A stretch of DNA of 64,000 bases from an uncultured Craurococcus sp. (GTDB lineage: Bacteria; Pseudomonadota; Alphaproteobacteria; Acetobacterales; Acetobacteraceae), in NCBI GenBank assembly GCA_902805545.1, contig CADCTD010000165.1, positions 48,305 to 112,304 of the forward strand. Direction: 5' to 3'. Under the pieces are notes generated by a model. It was not told the origin of the DNA, searched no databases, and was given only the letters and a program-made list of their open reading frames with translations. Every line of letters starts with the position of its first letter. Positions within the stretch are counted from its first letter, which is position 1. A program made the position numbers and the translations under genes. This document shows, in pieces, positions 15,197 to 22,938 of this stretch.

Positions 15197-18067
15197 CTAC
15201 CCGAATCGAGCCAAGGTGAACTCCGGCGGAACCTTCCCGCGGCCCAGCACCGCATCGGCCGTCATCCGGCCGGCGATGGGCGCCAGGGTGTAGCCGTTGC
15301 TGGTCACCGCATGGAACAGGCCCGGGATGCCGGGCACCTCGCCCAGCAGGGGCGCGCGGTCCACCTCGACGGCGAGGCCGGTCCAGGCGCGGATGGCCTG
15401 CATGCCGGCAAGGCCGGGCAGGACCCGGCCGGCGACCCAGAGATTGCCCTCGATGGAGCGGCGCAGGTTGCGCGGGGCGCCGCGTGCGTCGAGCACTCCC
15501 GGCCAGCCGCCGCCGACCAGCACATGCCCGCCATCGCCCTGCTTCAGCGAGAGGTGCCGCCCGGCATGGGCGACGAGGTGGCGCATCACCGGCGCCACGC
15601 CCTCGGTGGCGATCACCTGCTGGACGGAACCGACCACCGGCAGCGTCACGCCGAGCATGGCGGCGATCCGCCCCGCATGGGCGCCGGCGCAATTCACCAC
15701 GCGGCCGGCGCGGATGGTGCCGCCCGCCGTCGTCACGGCGAAGCCCGATCCCTCGCGGGCGATGGCCTGGACCTCCACGCCTTCACGCAGCCGCGCGCCG
15801 GCGCGGGCCGCGAGGCGACGCAGCGAGAGCGTGCCGCGCAACGGGTCGATCTGCCCCTCGCCCGGGGCGAAGCCGGCGCCGATGAAATGCGGGCCGAGAT
15901 AGGGGGCGAGGCTCATCAGCTCGTTGGCACCGAGGACGTGGCTCTCGATCCCCCGCGCCCTCTCCGCCGCGACCTTGGCGCGGAGCCAGCGGAACTGCGC
16001 CTCCGTCTCGGCGAGCATGAGGCCGCCCTCGGTGCGGATGCCAAGCCCCTCCCCCGCCTCGGCGGCGATCTCCCGCCAGAGGGCGATGCTCCGCGGGCCG
16101 AGGGGGAGGCGGTCGAGCGAGGGGCCGGCCTCCTGCTCGCCGTCGAAATCGTAGGTGAGGAGCTGGACGTGGAGGCTTCCGGCATTGGCGGTGCTGGCGG
16201 CCATGCCGGCCTCGCCGCGCTCGACGAGCAGCACGTCGGCGCCCTCGCGGGCAAGGTACATCGCCGTCGAGAGGCCGAGGGCGCCGCCGCCGATCACCAG
16301 CACGTCGCAGGATTCGGCGAGGGGTGCGGCGGGGCGGGCGGCCCAATGGTTGTAGTGGGGGAGCGGGACGGTCGGCCAGTCGCTGCCTTCGCCCAGCTCC
16401 AGCATCAGGGCGGCGACGGGGACGGGCTTCACCGGGGCGCGCGGGGCGGCGAAGCCGGCCTCCTCGGCGACGCCGCAGAGCCGGGCGATGCTGGTGGAGC
16501 ACATCCGCCCCTGGCAGCGGCCCATCCCCGCACGGGTCGCCTTCTTCAGCGCGGCCAGCGAGCGGAGGCCGGCGGACTGCTCGGCGCGGAGGCGGCCGGC
16601 CGTAACCTCCTCGCAGCGGCAGAGGATGGTCTCGTCCGGGACGGCGGCGATGTCGAAAGGCGGGGCGGCGAAGAGGCGCCAGAGGCCGGACTGGAAGGCG
16701 AGCGCGCGGCGGAGCGCGGCGCGGGCCGGGGCGGCATCGGGCACGGGAAGGCCGAGATCGGCGGCGGCGGCGAGGCCGGCCAGGCGGCCGCGGGCGAGGG
16801 CGATGCGGGCACCGCCGATCGCCGCGCCGTCGCCGACGGCGAAGACCGATGCCAGGGAGGTGCGGCCATCCTCGGCCGCGACCGTCTCCAGACGCTCGCC
16901 GGTGAAGCGGTGCCCGGCGCCGAGCGCGCGGGCGAGGCCGGTCTCCGGCTGGAAGCCGAGGTTGAGGGCGCAGGCATCGGCCTCGATGCGGCGCTCGCCC
17001 TCGGGCGTGCGGAGGCGGAGGGCGGTGAAGCGGTCCTCGCCCTCGCAGGCGAGGATCGTCGAGCCCCAGAGCACGGGGATTCCGGCGCGGCGGAGGCGCT
17101 GGAGGTAGCGGAGGCCGTCCCAGGCGAGGTCGGGCGAGGCGCGGAGGATGCGGGCCGCGTCGCGCCATTGGGCGAGGCCGGGGCGGGGGGCGGCTTCCGC
17201 CACGGCCACGACCTCGGCGCCGCCGTCGAGCAATTCGCAGGCCAGTTGCAGGTTCAGCGGGCCGTTGCCGCCGATGACGATCCGCCGCCCGGGGGAGACG
17301 CGGTTGGCTCGCGCCAGGGTCTGCATCCCGCCGGTGGTCATGACGCCGGGCAGGGTCCAGCCGGGGACGGGCACGGGCCGCTCATGCGCGCCGGCGGCAA
17401 GGATCAGGCGCCGCGGGCGGAGGGTAACCGCGGCGCCGTCGATGAGGGCGCCGATCTCGTCCGGGGCGAAGCCGCCCCAGACGGTGGCGCCGGTCAGGAT
17501 CTCGGCGCCGGCGGCCTGGGCAAGGGCGCGCAGCGTCTCGCCCTTGCGGAATTGGGCGTCGGGCGCCGCATGCTGGTGGGAGGCGGCAAGCGGCTTGAGG
17601 TACTGGCCACCGGCCTCGCCGCGCTCGTCGAGCACCACGACGCGGGCGCCGGCCTCGGCGGCGGCGCGGGCGGCGGAGAGGCCGGCGGGGCCGGCGCCGA
17701 TCACCAGCACGTCGCAGTCGCGCTCGGGGATCGCCTCCGGCGCGGCGGCGAGCGGCGCGGGCGCGGCGGGCGGGGCGCTGCCGACCGCCATGCCGTCCCG
17801 CACCTTGGTCAGGCAGGCGCGCTGGCCGGGGCGGCCATCGACCGTGACGAGGCAGTCGAAGCAGGCGCCCATGCCGCAATGGAGGCCGCGCGGGGCGCCG
17901 GAGGGCGTCGTCCGGTAGGCGAGGATGCCGGCGGCGGAAAGGGTGGCGGCGATGGTCTCGCCCGGCAGCGCCTCCAGCGCTTGGCCGTCGAAGCTGATGC
18001 GGATGGGGGTCGTGGCGGGGCGGATGTCGGGATGGGTGAGGCGCATGCGCTTGCCGGGGTCCGCCAC
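15197..18067 (-). CDS. Tri-modular amino-acid dehydrogenase: HcnA/B/C- or LhpF/E/B-type subunits fused in one chain
   Basis: 956 aa. Residues 20-100: small [2Fe-2S] ferredoxin domain with Cys64, Cys69, Cys72 and Cys85. Residues 117-460: FAD/NAD(P)-type pyridine oxidoreductase with GAGPAG at 124-129 and VFAVGDGAAIGGA. Residues 480-535: BFD-like [2Fe-2S] site with Cys483, Cys485, Cys518 and Cys523. Residues 586-956: DAO-type flavoprotein with GGGALG at 593-598. In hydrogen cyanide synthase and bacterial D-hydroxyproline dehydrogenases these are three separate subunits. It is divergent from a DapA-family gene, which supports an amino-acid oxidation role. The GTG at 18067 lies very close to AGGAA; ATG 18046 is an alternative start. 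Confidence 0.85.
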   Translation of the reverse strand: MADPGKRMRLTHPDIRPATTPIRISFDGQALEALPGETIAATLSAAGILAYRTTPSGAPRGLHCGMGACFDCLVTVDGRPGQRACLTKVRDGMAVGSAPPAAPAPLAAAPEAIPERDCDVLVIGAGPAGLSAARAAAEAGARVVVLDERGEAGGQYLKPLAASHQHAAPDAQFRKGETLRALAQAAGAEILTGATVWGGFAPDEIGALIDGAAVTLRPRRLILAAGAHERPVPVPGWTLPGVMTTGGMQTLARANRVSPGRRIVIGGNGPLNLQLACELLDGGAEVVAVAEAAPRPGLAQWRDAARILRASPDLAWDGLRYLQRLRRAGIPVLWGSTILACEGEDRFTALRLRTPEGERRIEADACALNLGFQPETGLARALGAGHRFTGERLETVAAEDGRTSLASVFAVGDGAAIGGARIALARGRLAGLAAAADLGLPVPDAAPARAALRRALAFQSGLWRLFAAPPFDIAAVPDETILCRCEEVTAGRLRAEQSAGLRSLAALKKATRAGMGRCQGRMCSTSIARLCGVAEEAGFAAPRAPVKPVPVAALMLELGEGSDWPTVPLPHYNHWAARPAAPLAESCDVLVIGGGALGLSTAMYLAREGADVLLVERGEAGMAASTANAGSLHVQLLTYDFDGEQEAGPSLDRLPLGPRSIALWREIAAEAGEGLGIRTEGGLMLAETEAQFRWLRAKVAAERARGIESHVLGANELMSLAPYLGPHFIGAGFAPGEGQIDPLRGTLSLRRLAARAGARLREGVEVQAIAREGSGFAVTTAGGTIRAGRVVNCAGAHAGRIAAMLGVTLPVVGSVQQVIATEGVAPVMRHLVAHAGRHLSLKQGDGGHVLVGGGWPGVLDARGAPRNLRRSIEGNLWVAGRVLPGLAGMQAIRAWTGLAVEVDRAPLLGEVPGIPGLFHAVTSNGYTLAPIAGRMTADAVLGRGKVPPEFTLARFG

Positions 18068-18117
18068 TTCCTGTTCAGTCCGGCATCATCGCATGCAAGG
18101 GCGAAGGGGCAAGCAGC

Positions 18118-19026
18118 ATGGCCGAGCCGTTCCGCGGGACCTACACGGTCCTCATCACCCCCTTCACCGAGGATGGCGGGGCGGTCGATCTCAAGGCGCT
18201 GGAGCGGCTGGTGGAATTCCAGATCGCCGAGGGGATCGACGGGCTGATCCCGCTCGGCTCGACGGGCGAGTTCCTGAGTGTCAGCCGGGAGGAGCGGACG
18301 GCGATCACCGAGACGGTGGTGCGGGCCGCGGCCGGGCGCGTGCCGGTGCTGATGGGCACGGGGGCGGAGGATACGCGGGAGGTCGTGGCGCTGTCGCGCG
18401 AGGCGGAATCGCTCGGCGCGGATGGCGTCATGATCATCCCGCCCTTCTACTCGGTGCCGACGGAGGACGAGCTGTTCCACCACTACAGGACGGTGGCGGA
18501 TGCGATCGGCATCCCCATCATGGTCTACAACAACCCGGCGACGGCGAATGTCGACCTGCTGCCCTCGACGCTCGCGCGGCTCTCGACCATCCCCAACTGC
18601 CGCTACGTCAAGGAGAGCACGCTGGAGGTGACGCGGGTGCGCGACATCATCGCGCTCTGCGGCGAGCGGATGGACGTCTTCGCCGGCGTGCTCGGCTATG
18701 AGAGCGCCTGGCTCGGGGCGGTGGGCTGGGTGGCGGTGTGCAGCAACCTCGCGCCGCGCCTGTCGCGCGACATGTTCGCGGCGGCTGCTGTCGAAGCCGA
18801 TCGGGCGAAGGCGTTGCCGCTCTACCGGCGCCTCGCGCCGCTGCTGCCCTGGGTGGGCGGGCCGCGCTACGTCTCCGGCACCAAGGCGGGCTTCCGGCTG
18901 ATGGGGATGGAGATGGGCGATCCTCGCCCGCCGCGCCTGCCCCTGCCGGAGCGGGATGTTCCGGCCCTGGCCTCGGTCTTGCAAGCGATGGGCGTGATGC
19001 CGGCCGCCCGCGCGGCCGCGGAATAG
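18118..19026 (+). CDS. DapA/NAL-family lyase, possible 1-pyrroline-4-hydroxy-2-carboxylate deaminase
   Basis: 302 aa TIM-barrel of the dihydrodipicolinate synthase family: GSTGEF at 47-52 binds the keto-acid carboxylate, Tyr137 in VYNNP is the proton relay, and Lys165 in YVKEST the Schiff-base Lys. Family members include DapA, keto-deoxy sugar acid dehydratases and the hydroxyproline-pathway deaminase. Its divergent neighbour resembles D-hydroxyproline dehydrogenase, and an amino-acid transporter follows, so I favour the deaminase; this is inference. The final 35 residues are Ala/Pro-rich. The binding-protein gene starts 12 nt downstream. Confidence 0.8.
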   Translation: MAEPFRGTYTVLITPFTEDGGAVDLKALERLVEFQIAEGIDGLIPLGSTGEFLSVSREERTAITETVVRAAAGRVPVLMGTGAEDTREVVALSREAESLGADGVMIIPPFYSVPTEDELFHHYRTVADAIGIPIMVYNNPATANVDLLPSTLARLSTIPNCRYVKESTLEVTRVRDIIALCGERMDVFAGVLGYESAWLGAVGWVAVCSNLAPRLSRDMFAAAAVEADRAKALPLYRRLAPLLPWVGGPRYVSGTKAGFRLMGMEMGDPRPPRLPLPERDVPALASVLQAMGVMPAARAAAE

Positions 19027-19037
19027 GAGTGCCCTCG

Positions 19038-19856
19038 ATGCTTCGCCGTTCCCTACTCGGCGCCGCCTGCGCCACGGTCAGCCTGCCTGCATTCGGGCAG
19101 GGCTGCGCGCCGAAAGTGGCCGATGGCGAGCTGGTGAAGCCGCGGACGCTGGTGCTCTCCACCAACCCGACGCTGCCGCCGATGCAATTCGTCAACGGCC
19201 AGGGCCAGCTCGTCGGCATGCGGGTGGAGCTGGGGGCGGAGATCGCGAAGCGCCTCTGCCTCGGCGTCGAGCATGTGCGGGTGGAATTCGCCGCCATGAT
19301 CCCAGGGCTCGCGGCGCGGCGCTGGGACATGATCAACACCGGGATGTTCTACACCGAGGAGCGGGCGAAGCTGATGTACCTCGTCCGCTACGAGGAGCAG
19401 GCGATCAGCGTCAGCGTGCCGCGCGGCAACCCGCGCAGGATCGCGCGGCTCGAGGACATGGCAGGGCTGACGGTCGGCGTGGAGCAGGGCGGCTTCGAGT
19501 TCCGCCGCACGCAGGACATCGCCAAGGCGCTGGAGGAGAAGGGGCTGAAGCCCATCACCATCCGGCCCTTCGACAATTTCGCCGTATCCTTCCAGGCGCT
19601 GCGCGTCGGGCAGCTCGATGCGGCGATCTCGATCGACAGCACGGGCAAGGAATACGAGGAGCGCGGCGACTTCACCCGCGCCATCAGCGGGCTCTACGGC
19701 ACGCCGATCAATTTCGGCTTCCGCAGCAAGGCGCTGGCGACCGCCGTCGCCGGCGTGCTGGCGGAGATGCGGGCGGATGGCGCGCTCAAGGCGCTGCTCG
19801 GCCGCTACGGGGTGAAGGAGTACGAGGGGGCCTTCGAGGTGGCCGGGCCCGCCTGA
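19038..19856 (+). CDS. Amino-acid ABC transporter substrate-binding protein (family 3)
   Basis: 272 aa. The signal peptide LRRSLLGAACATVSLPAFGQ precedes a family 3 fold with LVLSTNPTLPPMQFVNGQGQLVGMRVEL and DAAISIDSTGKEY, the latter at the hinge of polar amino-acid binders. AGGAGT stands about 7 nt before ATG 19038. It lies 12 nt after the DapA-like gene and 1 nt before the permease gene, in one operon. It should deliver an amino acid or derivative from the periplasm. Confidence 0.87.
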   Translation: MLRRSLLGAACATVSLPAFGQGCAPKVADGELVKPRTLVLSTNPTLPPMQFVNGQGQLVGMRVELGAEIAKRLCLGVEHVRVEFAAMIPGLAARRWDMINTGMFYTEERAKLMYLVRYEEQAISVSVPRGNPRRIARLEDMAGLTVGVEQGGFEFRRTQDIAKALEEKGLKPITIRPFDNFAVSFQALRVGQLDAAISIDSTGKEYEERGDFTRAISGLYGTPINFGFRSKALATAVAGVLAEMRADGALKALLGRYGVKEYEGAFEVAGPA

Positions 19857-19857
19857 G

Positions 19858-20547
19858 GTGACCGTCTGGCGCTGGGACGGGTTCTTCGACTACCTCTTCA
19901 ATGCCTATCTGCTGGAGGGTGCGGCGATCTCGGTCGCGCTCACCGCGGCATCGCTCGCCTGCGGGCTGGTGGTCGGGCTCGGCATCGCCGTCATGCGCCT
20001 CGCTGCCAGCCGCGCGCTGCGCGGCCTCGCGCAGTTCTACTGCTGGATCTTCCGCGGCACGCCGCTGCTGGTGCAGCTGCTCGTCATCTATACCGGGCTG
20101 CCGCTCTTCGGCCTGCGCTTCTCGGTCTGGGAGGCGGCGCTGATCGGGCTGTCGCTCAACGAGGCGGCGTACCTCTCCGAGATCCTGCGCGCCGGCATCC
20201 TCTCCGTGCCGAAGGGGCAGCGGGAGGCGGCCCTCGCCCTCGGCCTGCGGCGGCGTCAGGCCTTCCGCCTCGTCACCTGGCCGCAGGCGCTGCGCCTCGT
20301 CATCCCGCCGCTCGGCAACAGCGTGAACGGGCTGCTGAAGACCACCTCCGTCGCCAGCGTCATCTCGGTCGATGAGCTGCTGCGGCGGACGCAGATCCTG
20401 ATCCAGGAGCGCTTCCTGGTGCTCGAGCTCTTCGCGGTCGCGGCGCTCTACTACCTCGTCCTCACCACGCTCTGGGAACTGGTGCAGCGGCGGCTGGAGC
20501 GGCGCTACGGGCGCGGCTACGGGCAGGAGGCGGCGGACCGGCGCTGA
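19858..20547 (+). CDS. Amino-acid ABC transporter permease (HisM/GlnP type)
   Basis: 229 aa integral membrane protein with about five hydrophobic segments. The cytoplasmic EAA loop reads EAALALGLRRRQAFRLVTWPQALRLVIPPLGN in two adjoining parts. The GTG start at 19858 is 1 nt after the binding-protein stop. No ATP-binding subunit or second permease follows; the next gene is unrelated. The permease may act as a homodimer and must recruit an ATPase encoded elsewhere. Confidence 0.88.
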   Translation: MTVWRWDGFFDYLFNAYLLEGAAISVALTAASLACGLVVGLGIAVMRLAASRALRGLAQFYCWIFRGTPLLVQLLVIYTGLPLFGLRFSVWEAALIGLSLNEAAYLSEILRAGILSVPKGQREAALALGLRRRQAFRLVTWPQALRLVIPPLGNSVNGLLKTTSVASVISVDELLRRTQILIQERFLVLELFAVAALYYLVLTTLWELVQRRLERRYGRGYGQEAADRR

Positions 20548-20637
20548 CCGGACTGCCTACAGACCGTGATCGGCGCTGGGCTTGCAACCAGGGGTGGCGG
20601 GGCGTCACTGTCCAGGCGAACCGGTCCCGGAGTCTCG

Positions 20638-22065
20638 ATGCGGCCCCTTCTCCTCGTGGCCCTGCTGGCCCTCGCCGGGCCGGCCCTCGCCCAGCCGCCC
20701 CCTGCCCCGCAGCGCGAGGCGGTGGTCGCCAACGACACGGACCGGATGCTGATGGAACTCTACCTGTTCCGCCCCGGCGGCGAGGAGGGGGCGGACCGGC
20801 TCGGCAGCGGCGTGCTGCCGCCGCGGGCGACGCTGCGCGTGCCGCTCGGCCGGACGCGGGAGTGCAGCATCGAGGCGCGCGCCGTCTTCGAGGGCGGCGA
20901 CGAGATGCGCCGGCGTGCCGATCTCTGCCGCAACCCGCGCATCGGCTTCGCCGAGAGCGGCCCGGTGCGCGACGTGACCGTGGTCAACCGGTCCGACCGG
21001 GCCCTGCGGGAGCTCTACCTGGCGCCTGCCGGCACCCGCCCCGGCCGGGCGCGGGACTGGGGCGCCGACCGGCTCGGCAGCAGCACCGTCGCGGCCGGGG
21101 AGGATTTCCGCCTCCGCCTCCGCAACACCGCGGCCTGCAGCTTCGACCTGCGCGCCGTCTATGACGATGACGAGGAGGAGGTGCGCGAGCGGCAGGACCT
21201 CTGCCGCTCGCCCCGGCTCGTCTTCGGCGACCCCGACCTGCCGGTGCGGGAGGTGACGGTGACCAATCGCGGCCGGCGGGTGCTGCGCGAGCTCTATGCC
21301 CGCCCCGATGGGCGCGAGGGCTGGGGGGCCGACCGGCTGGGCGCCGAGACCGTCGAGCCGCGGGCGGAGTTCCGCCTCCGCCTGCGGGCGCGGGAGTGCC
21401 GCTTCGACCTGCGCGCCGTCTTCGAGGACAGCCGGGAGGAGGTGCAGCGCGGCCTCGACCTCTGCACGCAGCGGACGGCCGGCTTCGGCATGCCGGTGAT
21501 CGCCGAGGGCGGGGCACGGCGGGTGACGCTGGTGAACGGCTTCAGCCGCACGGTGCGGGAGGCCTATCTCTCGCCGGCCGATGACGACGACTGGGGCGAG
21601 GATGTGCTCGGCGACCAGGTCATCGCCCCGAATGGCCGCCAGACGGTGACGCTGGAGGGCGGCTGCCAGGCCGACCTGCGCATCGTCTTCGACAATGACG
21701 CGGCGGAGGAGCGGCGCGACATCGATGTCTGCGCGCTCGGGACCATCGCGCTGCGGCCGGGCTGGACGGTGGACGAGCTGGTGGCGCCCTCGGCGGCGGC
21801 GAAGGACCCGCAGCCGGGCAGCATCCGCCTCCGCAATGCCGGCGGGCTGCCGGTGGTGGAGCTCTATGCCGACCCGCCGGGCAGCAGGCGCGGCGAGGAC
21901 AGGCTGGGCCGGACCGTGCTCGGCGCCGGGGAGATGATCGACTTCGCGCCGCCCGGGGGGCCGGGCGAGTGCCGGGCGGATCTGGTGGCGGTGTTCCGGG
22001 ACGGGCGGGAGCTCGCCCTGCCCGGCACCGATCTCTGCGCCGGGCGGGAGGTCGTGCTGCAATGA
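20638..22065 (+). CDS. Secreted five-repeat protein of unknown function
   Basis: 475 aa. Residues 1-18 form a signal peptide ending ALA before QPPP. The mature protein is five divergent copies of an 82-100 aa module starting near residues 28, 110, 203, 293 and 393. The consensus runs VTVxNRSxRxLRELYL, WGADRLGSxTV, a basic strand, one Cys in CxFDLRAVF, acidic residues, and a second Cys in DLC. The pattern suggests beta-sandwich domains each closed by a disulphide. Similar single modules occur as small exported proteins in alphaproteobacteria; I know no function. CGGAG lies 7 nt upstream. The stop overlaps the EF-hand gene start as ATGA. Confidence 0.85.
   Translation: MRPLLLVALLALAGPALAQPPPAPQREAVVANDTDRMLMELYLFRPGGEEGADRLGSGVLPPRATLRVPLGRTRECSIEARAVFEGGDEMRRRADLCRNPRIGFAESGPVRDVTVVNRSDRALRELYLAPAGTRPGRARDWGADRLGSSTVAAGEDFRLRLRNTAACSFDLRAVYDDDEEEVRERQDLCRSPRLVFGDPDLPVREVTVTNRGRRVLRELYARPDGREGWGADRLGAETVEPRAEFRLRLRARECRFDLRAVFEDSREEVQRGLDLCTQRTAGFGMPVIAEGGARRVTLVNGFSRTVREAYLSPADDDDWGEDVLGDQVIAPNGRQTVTLEGGCQADLRIVFDNDAAEERRDIDVCALGTIALRPGWTVDELVAPSAAAKDPQPGSIRLRNAGGLPVVELYADPPGSRRGEDRLGRTVLGAGEMIDFAPPGGPGECRADLVAVFRDGRELALPGTDLCAGREVVLQ
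20719..22062 (+). repeat. Five tandem protein-coding modules
   Basis: Modules begin near nt 20719, 20965, 21244, 21514 and 21814. Modules 2 and 3 are most alike (ALRELYL/VLRELYA, GADRLG, FRLRLR, FDLRAV); 1, 4 and 5 are more diverged. Copy divergence implies an old duplication, not a recent expansion. Confidence 0.8.
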
Positions 22066-22889
22066 GGGCCCTGCTTCTCCTCGCCCTGCTGCTGGCGCCC
22101 GGCCTCGCCGCGGCGCAGCCGGTGCCGGAGGCGCTGCAGGGCGCCTGGTTCCAGGGCGCGTGCGCGCGGCCGGATGCGCTGCTGCAGCTCACCCATCGCG
22201 CCGCGGCGCGGGTGCCGCGCGAGGCGGCCGGGCGGCTGCTCCGCTTCGGCGCCATGCGGCAGCAGGAGGGTTGGCTGATCGGCACCGGGCGCGGGCCCGA
22301 GGCGCCGCGGCTGATGCTGCGCGCCGCGGGCGAGGCGCTGGAGACGGCGGAGCCGGAGGCCAAGGCGCGCGAGGACCGGCTGCCGGGCGAGGCGCGCATC
22401 GCCCGCTGGCATCGCTGCGACGCGGTGCCGCCGGCGGTGGCGCTGCTGCATGGCGAGGGCGTCGCGGTGATGGCGGCGCTCGAGCATGCGGAGGCGGCCT
22501 GCGGCGGGGCGGATACCGCCGCCTGCCTCGCCGCCGTGGTGGCGCAGGCGGATGTCTCGGGCGATGGCCGGCTGACGCGGGCGGAGCTGGCGCGGCTGGC
22601 GCGCGGCGAGGCCGGGCTGGTCGCGGTGCAGGAGGGCGTGACGGGCGAGAACCTCGCCGGCGCCGTGGCGGCCGGGGCGCTGGCCGGGCAGCTTGCGGCG
22701 CAGCTCACCGTCGAAAGCCTCGATTATGACGGGGACGGGCGGCTCTCGGCCGAGGAGCTGGCGCAGGATCGCGGGCGCTTCGGCATGGCGCGGGGCAATG
22801 CCGCGGGGCGCCCGCTGCACAGCGAGGCGGCAGGGCCGGGGCTCGAGGCGCTGCGCGGGCTGCTCAGCGGGCTGAGCCTGTTGAAGTGA
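22062..22889 (+). CDS. Secreted EF-hand protein coupled to the five-repeat protein
   Basis: 275 aa with signal peptide MRALLLLALLLAPGLAAAQ. Residues 25-120 form a domain with WHRCD that I do not recognise. Two canonical EF-hand loops follow: DVSGDGRLTRAE at 164-175 and DYDGDGRLSAEE at 221-232, each with Asp at 1, 3/5 and Glu at 12, so Ca2+ binding is likely. They are separated by an Ala/Gly-rich segment. Its start lies inside the stop of the repeat-protein gene, implying equimolar export and perhaps a complex. Confidence 0.85.
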   Translation: MRALLLLALLLAPGLAAAQPVPEALQGAWFQGACARPDALLQLTHRAAARVPREAAGRLLRFGAMRQQEGWLIGTGRGPEAPRLMLRAAGEALETAEPEAKAREDRLPGEARIARWHRCDAVPPAVALLHGEGVAVMAALEHAEAACGGADTAACLAAVVAQADVSGDGRLTRAELARLARGEAGLVAVQEGVTGENLAGAVAAGALAGQLAAQLTVESLDYDGDGRLSAEELAQDRGRFGMARGNAAGRPLHSEAAGPGLEALRGLLSGLSLLK

Positions 22890-22938
22890 CGCGGCCCGGG
22901 GAGGGCGCTGCCCGCCTCGAGCCGCGCCTGCCTTGGGG

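Noticed and set aside
15077..18247. 1056-codon plus-strand frame opposite the fused dehydrogenase
   Set aside because: No domain or signal; long antisense frames are common at this GC level, and the minus-strand protein has four complete cofactor sites.
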